Below, piece after piece: positions 1 through 4,622 of a DNA stretch of 9,261 nt. The stretch's first letter is position 1; every line of letters begins with the position of its first letter. The stretch covers positions 1 through 9,261 of the forward strand of contig CASFUI010000377.1 in NCBI GenBank assembly GCA_949297565.1, read 5' to 3'. Position numbers and translations under genes: made by a program. Source of the DNA: an uncultured Eubacteriales bacterium (lineage in GTDB: Bacteria; Bacillota; Clostridia; Lachnospirales; Lachnospiraceae). The notes beneath the pieces are model-generated. The model was given only the letters and a program-made list of their open reading frames with translations, ran no database searches and was not told where the DNA came from.

Positions 1-1146
1 GAGCTCACTAATGAGATAAATATAAATACAGGCGGCATCTCAACTGACGCGGCTATTTATACTGACAGCAAAGATTTTGAAAAATATCAGATACGATATG
101 AGGTTAAGGGTAAGGCTTTATTTGAAAAAATTCCGTTCATGCTCGAAATGATGCATGAAATCATATACTGTACAAGATTTGATGATGAAAAGAGATTGAA
201 GGAAATTATAGCCAGAACAAAATCGAGACTTGAAAGCTCAATGACGGGAATGGGACACACTGTTGCCATGCTTTACGGAATGTCTCAGTTTTCCGTGTCG
301 GGATATTATTCAAACCTGATGCGGGGATATGGCTTCTATAAGCTTATACAGAAGCTTGACAGCGAATTTGATACAAAAAAGAGTGAAATTATAAATAATT
401 TAAACAGGCTCACAGAGCTGATTTTTACGAAACAAAATCTTATAATCAGTTTTAATGCCGATGATGAGGGCTATGATTGTTTTGTCGGTGCTGCTGCGGA
501 TTTTATAGGAAAATTAAAAACTGTTTCGCTCCCGGCTGCAAAAAGGGAATTTAAGCCGCGCAATGTCAAAACCGGTTTTACCTCCTCATCACAGGTGCAG
601 TATGTCGCAAGGTGCGGCAATTTTGTGAAGGCAGGCTTTAAATATACCGGAGCGCTAAGAGTCCTCAAGGTTATATTCAGCTATGATTATCTGTGGCTCA
701 ACGTGCGCGTAAAAGGCGGGGCATACGGCTGTATGAGCGGTTTCGGAAGAAACGGCGACATGTATATGGTTTCATACCGCGACCCTAATCTCAAAAAGAC
801 AAATGAAATATTTGAGGCGTCTGTTGATTATGTAAAAAATTTTAATGTGAGCGACAGAGACATGCTTAAGTTTATTATAGGAACTATCGGAGAAATAGAT
901 ACGCCTATGAATCCGGCGGCTAAAGGAATGCGCTCTTTTGGAGCCTATATCAACCGCATGACAGCAGAGGATTATCAGAGGGAGAGGGACGAGATACTCG
1001 GGGCTGACCCTGAAAAAATACGTGCTCTTGCTCCTCTGATTGAGGCAGGTCTGTCACAGAACTATCTGTGTGTTGTCGGAAATCAAAAAAATGTAAATGA
1101 CGAGGCAGAGATGTTTGATGTGGTGGAGCCTCTGTTTGTATCATAA
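1..1146 (+). CDS. M16C (insulinase/presequence protease-like) metallopeptidase, C-terminal part
   Basis: The reading frame is open from base 1, so the gene starts upstream and only its last 381 codons are present. M16C peptidases of this type are usually near 970 residues, so this is roughly the C-terminal 40%. The sequence matches the non-catalytic half of the family. Near the start is an Asn-Ile-Asn-Thr-Gly-Gly-Ile-Ser segment followed by the M16C-associated helical region. In the last third is Asn-Val-Arg-Val-Lys-Gly-Gly-Ala-Tyr-Gly, which in family members helps form the substrate chamber (the Arg/Tyr pair). The zinc-binding HxxEH motif belongs to the missing N-terminal half. No signal peptide or membrane segment is visible in this part. 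The family degrades short, unstructured peptides; a cytoplasmic peptide-degrading role is inferred. An internal Met at 139 could be mistaken for the start, but homology clearly continues upstream of it. The stop TAA is at 1144-1146. Confidence 0.88.
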   Translation, partial: ELTNEININTGGISTDAAIYTDSKDFEKYQIRYEVKGKALFEKIPFMLEMMHEIIYCTRFDDEKRLKEIIARTKSRLESSMTGMGHTVAMLYGMSQFSVSGYYSNLMRGYGFYKLIQKLDSEFDTKKSEIINNLNRLTELIFTKQNLIISFNADDEGYDCFVGAAADFIGKLKTVSLPAAKREFKPRNVKTGFTSSSQVQYVARCGNFVKAGFKYTGALRVLKVIFSYDYLWLNVRVKGGAYGCMSGFGRNGDMYMVSYRDPNLKKTNEIFEASVDYVKNFNVSDRDMLKFIIGTIGEIDTPMNPAAKGMRSFGAYINRMTAEDYQRERDEILGADPEKIRALAPLIEAGLSQNYLCVVGNQKNVNDEAEMFDVVEPLFVS

Positions 1147-1165
1147 CGCTCAGAAATGGAGATTA

Positions 1166-1201
1166 GTGTGAAAAATCAGCTCGATAGATGATTTTTCACA
1201 C
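1166..1201 (+). other. Hairpin A of the pre-era element
   Basis: A perfect 13-bp stem pairs 1166-1178 (GTGTGAAAAATCA) with 1189-1201 (TGATTTTTCACAC) around a 10-nt loop. It starts directly after the first direct-repeat copy and lacks a following T tract, so a classical terminator role is unlikely. Confidence 0.75.
1168..1191 (+). CDS. Possible seven-codon leader ORF
   Basis: GTG at 1168 opens a frame of seven codons (Met-Lys-Asn-Gln-Leu-Asp-Arg) ending in TGA at 1189-1191. It lies downstream of the first copy of the duplicated ribosome binding site (GGAG, 1158-1161) at exactly the spacing that the second copy has to the era ATG (6 nt). The reading frame runs through the ascending arm and loop of hairpin A, so a translating ribosome would open that stem. 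Whether it is translated is not known. It may be a by-product of the 21-bp duplication rather than a functional leader peptide. Confidence 0.25.
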   Translation: MKNQLDR

Positions 1202-1202
1202 A

Positions 1203-1231
1203 GCTGTTTGTGACGGAGCGTCACAAACAGC
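1203..1231 (+). other. Hairpin B of the pre-era element
   Basis: A perfect 13-bp stem pairs 1203-1215 (GCTGTTTGTGACG) with 1219-1231 (CGTCACAAACAGC), closing a 3-nt GAG loop. It is the most compact and probably the most stable of the three hairpins. It has no T tract after it. Confidence 0.78.
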
Positions 1232-1233
1232 AC

Positions 1234-1290
1234 TTATCGCAGAAGAAAAATCGCCTCCGCGAATTTTTCTTCGCGTTTCTTACGCGATAA
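1234..1290 (+). other. Hairpin C of the pre-era element, with an alternative fold
   Basis: An outer 7-bp stem (TTATCGC 1234-1240 with GCGATAA 1284-1290) encloses an inner 10-bp stem (GAAGAAAAAT 1242-1251 with ATTTTTCTTC 1263-1272). The right side of the inner stem can instead form a competing 6-bp hairpin, CGCGAA (1258-1263) with TTCGCG (1270-1275). The element ends just before the second ribosome binding site, so its folding could affect era translation; this is inference. Confidence 0.65.
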
Positions 1291-1302
1291 ACGCTCAGAA
1301 AT

Positions 1303-1306
1303 GGAG
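1303..1306 (+). promoter_or_regulatory. Ribosome binding site that fixes the era start
   Basis: GGAG lies 6 nt before ATG 1313. The upstream in-frame ATG at 1301 overlaps this site and has no ribosome binding site of its own, so 1313 is the preferred start. The site is the second copy of a duplicated segment; the first copy is at 1158-1161. Confidence 0.75.
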
Positions 1307-1312
1307 ATTAAT

Positions 1313-2284
1313 ATGAATTTAGATGAAATGCTTGCGGCGAGCGGAATAACAGGCGGAGCCGCCGCGGACGGGAAAAATACAAAGTCCGGTTTTGTCACGC
1401 TTATAGGGCGTCCAAATGTTGGGAAGTCAACTCTGATGAACAGAATGATTGGGCAAAAGATTGCAATTACTTCAAATAAGCCTCAGACGACAAGAAACCG
1501 TATTCAGACTGTCCACACCGATGAGAGAGGACAGATCGTGTTTGTGGACACACCGGGAATTCACAGGGCTAAAAATAAGCTCGGCGAATATATGGTGGGA
1601 GCCGCAGAGAAGACAATAGGCGAGGTTGACGTTGTGTGCTGGCTTGTAGAGCCTACGACATATATAGGAGCAGGCGAGAGGCATATTATCGATAGGCTTA
1701 AAAAGGTTAAGTGTCCGGTTATTCTGGTTATAAATAAGGTCGACACGATTAAAAAAGAGGAAATTCTTCCCGTTATAGACTGTTACCGCAGAGAGCTTGA
1801 TTTTGATGAGATAGTTCCCGTGTCTGCGAGAAGCGGCGCCAATGTAAATGAACTTATAGATACCATTTACAGGTATCTGCCGTACGGACCTATGTTTTAC
1901 GATGAAGATACGGTGACTGACCAGCCGATGCGCCAGATTGTCGCGGAGCTTATAAGAGAGAAAGCTCTGCATGCGTTAAATGAAGAGATTCCTCACGGAA
2001 TAGCTGTGGTTATAGACAGTATGAAGGAGCGAAGGAGCCCTAAGGGAGTTATCACGGATATTCAGGCGACAATTATCTGCGAGAGAGATTCACACAAGGG
2101 AATTATTATCGGCAAGGGCGGAGAGATGCTGAAAAAAATAGGCGCTAACGCGAGATATGAAATTGAGAGACAGCTTGAGACAAAGGTTAATCTTCAGCTC
2201 TGGGTTAAGGTCAAAAAGGAGTGGAGGGACAGCGACGTCCTGATTAAAAATTTCGGGTATGACAGGAAAAAAGATGATTTATAG
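1313..2284 (+). CDS. era: GTPase Era, 30S ribosome assembly factor
   Basis: Era is a GTPase with a KH domain that binds the 3' end of 16S rRNA and promotes late 30S subunit maturation in the cytoplasm. The 323-residue product shows the full GTPase set: G1 GRPNVGKS (32-39), switch region KPQTTR (56-61), G3 DTPG (79-82), G4 NKVD (141-144) and G5 SARSG (171-175). The C-terminal KH domain carries GIIIGKGG (263-270), and the protein ends in the family-typical Trp-Arg-Asp plus Asn-Phe-Gly-Tyr segment. Compared with a typical Era (about 300 residues, starting a few residues before the first strand), there is an N-terminal extension of about 20 residues, rich in Gly/Ala. The start at 1313 is preferred over 1301 because of the ribosome binding site position. 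recO follows after 29 nt, so the two are probably cotranscribed. Confidence 0.96.
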   Translation: MNLDEMLAASGITGGAAADGKNTKSGFVTLIGRPNVGKSTLMNRMIGQKIAITSNKPQTTRNRIQTVHTDERGQIVFVDTPGIHRAKNKLGEYMVGAAEKTIGEVDVVCWLVEPTTYIGAGERHIIDRLKKVKCPVILVINKVDTIKKEEILPVIDCYRRELDFDEIVPVSARSGANVNELIDTIYRYLPYGPMFYDEDTVTDQPMRQIVAELIREKALHALNEEIPHGIAVVIDSMKERRSPKGVITDIQATIICERDSHKGIIIGKGGEMLKKIGANARYEIERQLETKVNLQLWVKVKKEWRDSDVLIKNFGYDRKKDDL

Positions 2285-2313
2285 GGTGATAACCGCTCTG
2301 GAACGGAGATTAT

Positions 2314-3078
2314 ATGGGTGACATAACAGAGGTTACCGGGATGGTGCTGTCGGCAATGCCTGTAGGAGAATTTGACAGGCGTGTTGTCCTTCTCACAAGA
2401 GAGCGCGGAAAGATTTCAGCATTTGCCAAAGGCGCCAGAAGACCGAACAGTCCGCTTACAGGTGTGACAAGGGCGTTTGTGTTCGGCACGTTTCAGATGT
2501 ATGAGGGAAGAACTTCCTACACAATCCGACAGGCAAATATAACAAACTATTTTGAAGATATTATAACTGACCTCGATGCTGTGTGCTATGCCTGCTATTT
2601 TGCGGAGCTGGCAGATTATTACGGCAGGGAAAATCTGGATGCGTCGGTGATGATTAATCTTCTGTATGCGGCGCTGAGGGCGCTGGCAAAGCCAAAGCCG
2701 GGCAATGAGCTGGTGCGCTATGTATACGAACTGAGACTCATTTCGGCAAACGGAGAGAGTCCTGATTTTTTTACATGTCAGGGATGTAATGAAGAGAAGA
2801 GCTCTTTTTATTCTTTTTCAAAGAGAACTCTCGGAGTATACTGTGAGGACTGCCGCAGGTTTGCTTCGGACGCGGTTGTTCTGAATCCGTCTACGGTATA
2901 CACGCTTCAGTATATAGTCACGTCGCCGATTGAGAAGCTTTTTTCTTTTATTGTAAATGACGAGGTGCTAAGGCAGCTTTCGGAGGTGGCTGGTGCAATA
3001 CGCAGAAACGCGGTTGACAAAACCATGAAATCGCTTCAAATGCTTGAGCTTCAGGAGGAAATAAATGTCTCAGAATAA
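2314..3078 (+). CDS. recO: DNA repair protein RecO
   Basis: RecO works with RecR (and RecF) to load RecA on SSB-coated single-stranded DNA and to anneal complementary strands during recombinational repair. The 254-residue length is normal. The N-terminal OB-fold region shows the typical opening (Val-Thr-Gly-Met-Val-Leu) and a Thr-Arg-Glu-Arg-Gly-Lys-Ile turn near residues 28-34, followed by Ala-Lys-Gly-Ala-Arg-Arg (38-43). A four-cysteine zinc-finger-like motif, CxxC at 155-158 and CxxC at 177-180, sits in the C-terminal helical half, as in many Gram-positive RecO proteins. Start ATG 2314 is preceded by CGGAG at 2304-2308 with a 5-nt gap. The end overlaps the next gene by 14 nt, and that gene's ribosome binding site lies inside recO, which suggests translational coupling. 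Confidence 0.94.
   Translation: MGDITEVTGMVLSAMPVGEFDRRVVLLTRERGKISAFAKGARRPNSPLTGVTRAFVFGTFQMYEGRTSYTIRQANITNYFEDIITDLDAVCYACYFAELADYYGRENLDASVMINLLYAALRALAKPKPGNELVRYVYELRLISANGESPDFFTCQGCNEEKSSFYSFSKRTLGVYCEDCRRFASDAVVLNPSTVYTLQYIVTSPIEKLFSFIVNDEVLRQLSEVAGAIRRNAVDKTMKSLQMLELQEEINVSE
3053..3059 (+). promoter_or_regulatory. Ribosome binding site of the B6 kinase, inside recO
   Basis: AGGAGGA is placed 5 nt before ATG 3065. It is a near-perfect Shine-Dalgarno sequence buried in the last codons of recO and fixes the downstream start within the overlap. Confidence 0.8.
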
Positions 3079-3907
3079 AATATCACACAACAATCAGAAA
3101 AAGATTGCTTTAATAAACGATTTTACAGGGTTTGGGCGCTGTTCGATTGCAGTTGAGCTTCCTGTTATCTCAATGCTCAGGGTACAGTGCTGTCCTGTTC
3201 CGACATCAGTTTTTTCAAATCACACGGGATTTGAGAGCTTTTATTTTGATGATTACACTGACAGAATGAGGCGGTATGTAGCGGAGTGGAAGAAGCTGGG
3301 ACTTAAATTTAACGGAATATGTTCGGGCTTTCTTGGCTCGGCGGAGCAGATTTCGATAGTCAGGGAGTTTATAAATGAGTTTAACAGCGAAGGCACGGTG
3401 GTCGTGGTTGACCCTGTAATGGGCGATTACGGCAAAATATATTCGACCTACACCGATGAGATGTGCAGACTGATGAAAGAGCTTGTGGCTCTGGCGGATA
3501 TAATAACGCCAAACCTCACAGAAGGGTGCATACTTACTGACACAAATTATACGGATAAGTGGCATGAAAAGGATTTATCAGAACTGGCAGAAAAGCTGTC
3601 TGACATGGGACCAAGAAAGGTTGTAATCACGGGAATACCTCAGGGCAAATATATATCAAATTACTGCTATGAGAGAGGATTTCCGGGATATTTTGTAAAG
3701 ACGGCGAAGGTGGGCACACAGCGCAGCGGAACAGGTGATATATTTACTTCTATAATCGCAGCGGATGCCGTAAACGGAGTTGACTTTCATGAGTCTGTAA
3801 AAAAGGCGTCGTCATTTGTTAAAAAGTGTATTATGAAGTCTATTGAGCTTAACATTCCGCTGACAGACGGAGTGTGCTTCGAGGAGGTACTGCATTTGCT
3901 CAAATAG
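3065..3907 (+). CDS. Pyridoxal/pyridoxamine kinase (PdxY-like, ribokinase family)
   Basis: This protein likely phosphorylates pyridoxal or pyridoxamine with ATP in vitamin B6 salvage, feeding the pyridoxal phosphate pool in the cytoplasm. The 280 residues contain the family pattern. An N-terminal Asn-Asp-Phe-Thr-Gly-Phe-Gly-Arg-Cys segment (18-26) sits where PdxY-type enzymes bind the vitamer. DPVMGD follows at 116-121, TPNLTE at 148-153, and GTGD at 222-225, whose Asp225 is the expected catalytic base. The Phe-Ser-Asn-His-Thr-Gly-Phe segment (50-56) is also typical of PdxY-like proteins. Bacillus-type ThiD/PdxK kinases share the fold, so the vitamer preference is not certain. The gene overlaps recO by 14 nt and is followed after 18 nt by the radical SAM gene. 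No metabolic link to its neighbours is evident from the sequence. Confidence 0.88.
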   Translation: MSQNKISHNNQKKIALINDFTGFGRCSIAVELPVISMLRVQCCPVPTSVFSNHTGFESFYFDDYTDRMRRYVAEWKKLGLKFNGICSGFLGSAEQISIVREFINEFNSEGTVVVVDPVMGDYGKIYSTYTDEMCRLMKELVALADIITPNLTEGCILTDTNYTDKWHEKDLSELAEKLSDMGPRKVVITGIPQGKYISNYCYERGFPGYFVKTAKVGTQRSGTGDIFTSIIAADAVNGVDFHESVKKASSFVKKCIMKSIELNIPLTDGVCFEEVLHLLK

Positions 3908-3925
3908 GCGGAATGGAGGATTAAA

Positions 3926-4528
3926 ATGGAAATATTGTATAAGGTACACAATAATCTTTATGTCAATCTCACTAACAGATGTCCGTATTCATGCACGTTT
4001 TGTCTCAGGCAGACTATGGACAGAATAGGAGAGTCCGACAGGCTGTGGCTGGAGAGAGAGCCGTCTGCTCAGGAGGTTATCGCGGAGTTTGATAAATTTA
4101 ATATGGATGACTACAACGAGGTTGTGTTCTGTGGTTTCGGCGAGCCTACTGAGGCGTTTGATGTGCTTAAAGAGGTTGCGGCGTATGTAAAGAAAAAATA
4201 CAACAAGCCGATACGAATTAACACCAACGGCGTAGGAAATCTTATAAATAAAAGAGACATTGTGCCGGAGCTGAAAGGTATTGTTGACACGGTCTCAATC
4301 AGCTTAAATGACCCGGACAAAAAGCGGTATGCCGAGCTTGTCCGCAGCAAATTCGGAGAGGATTCGTTTGACGAGATGCTGTCATTTGCAAAGGAATGTA
4401 CAAAATATGTGCCTAATGTTGTTATGACGACGGTCGATACGACAATAAGCCATGAGGAAGAGGAGCAATGCCGCAAAATATGTGATGAAATCGGGGCAAA
4501 GTACAGGATAAGACCGTGGGAAGAATAG
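3926..4528 (+). CDS. Short radical SAM protein of the TatD-linked type
   Basis: A 200-residue radical SAM protein with the 4Fe-4S binding motif CxxxCxxC at Cys19, Cys23 and Cys26 (Asn-Arg-Cys-Pro-Tyr-Ser-Cys-Thr-Phe-Cys). It also has a GFGEPT segment (70-75) corresponding to the SAM-binding GGE-type motif, Arg-Ile-Asn-Thr-Asn-Gly (97-102), and Ser-Ile-Ser-Leu-Asn (124-128). Overall it resembles the roughly 200-residue family named for its frequent association with TatD-type nucleases. The reaction and substrate of that family are not known to me. No TatD gene is present in the window, so the usual partner is either elsewhere or lost. The length is normal for this compact family; there is no SPASM or other C-terminal cluster domain. 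Start ATG 3926 has GGAGGA at 3915-3920 with a 5-nt gap. It is probably the last gene of the era transcript. Confidence 0.85.
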   Translation: MEILYKVHNNLYVNLTNRCPYSCTFCLRQTMDRIGESDRLWLEREPSAQEVIAEFDKFNMDDYNEVVFCGFGEPTEAFDVLKEVAAYVKKKYNKPIRINTNGVGNLINKRDIVPELKGIVDTVSISLNDPDKKRYAELVRSKFGEDSFDEMLSFAKECTKYVPNVVMTTVDTTISHEEEEQCRKICDEIGAKYRIRPWEE

Positions 4529-4536
4529 ATTTGCGC

Positions 4537-4565
4537 TTGTCATACGAGGATAAATGTTATAAAAT
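4537..4565 (+). promoter_or_regulatory. Candidate sigma-A promoter for glyS
   Basis: TTGTCA (4537-4542) and TAAAAT (4560-4565) are each one mismatch from the -35 and -10 consensus and are separated by 17 bp. The overlapping TATAAA at 4558-4563 is an alternative -10 with a 15-bp spacer. It lies just after the radical SAM stop, in the only sizeable gap before glyS. Confidence 0.5.
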
Positions 4566-4580
4566 TATTTGCATATTGCA

Positions 4581-4604
4581 GTCCGGGACAGATATGTCCT
4601 GGAC
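4581..4604 (+). promoter_or_regulatory. Leader hairpin upstream of the glyS ribosome binding site
   Basis: GTCCGGGACA (4581-4590) pairs with TGTCCTGGAC (4595-4604) around a GATA tetraloop: 10 pairs including one G-U. It ends 3 nt before the GGAGGT ribosome binding site (4608-4613), so it may affect translation initiation or mRNA stability, or serve as a binding site. No T tract follows, so it is not a terminator. No T-box core is visible in this short leader. Confidence 0.5.
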
Positions 4605-4622
4605 AATGGAGGTAGAAGAAAA

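Larger units (their letters stand above)
1145..1310. repeat. Hairpin cluster bounded by a 21-bp direct repeat (peptidase-era junction)
   Basis: An exact 21-bp direct repeat, beginning AACGCTCAGAAATGG, occupies 1145-1165 and 1290-1310, an offset of 145 bp. Between the copies lie three consecutive hairpins: A (1166-1201), B (1203-1231) and C (1234-1290). Each copy of the direct repeat contains the GGAG ribosome binding site used by era. The junction therefore looks as if a palindromic block had been inserted or duplicated at an original short peptidase-era spacer while leaving the peptidase stop and the era ribosome binding site intact. The outer ends are not inverted repeats of each other and no transposase is present, so a classical insertion sequence is not supported. 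It may be one copy of a dispersed intergenic palindromic repeat; that part is inference. The region could also act on the mRNA as a processing or stability element. Confidence 0.8.

Noticed and set aside
139..1146. Start of the peptidase gene at the Met codon at 139.
   Set aside because: The frame is open from base 1 and the upstream 46 residues match the M16C family, so the gene is truncated by the window, not started there.
1234..1290. Hairpin C as an intrinsic terminator for the peptidase gene.
   Set aside because: No run of T follows the stem on either strand at the right distance, and its T-rich stretch is inside the stem arm.
1145..1310. Insertion sequence or CRISPR repeat pair.
   Set aside because: There is no transposase, no terminal inverted repeats, only two direct-repeat copies, and the spacing is far longer than CRISPR spacers.
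1472..1972. - strand ORF of 166 codons opposite era.
   Set aside because: It lies fully antisense to the conserved era coding region, and its composition is that expected of a shadow frame.
4569..4622. Upstream in-frame ATG giving glyS 18 extra N-terminal residues.
   Set aside because: It lies before the leader hairpin, has no ribosome binding site, and the added residues do not resemble GlyRS; ATG 4623 has GGAGGT at good spacing.
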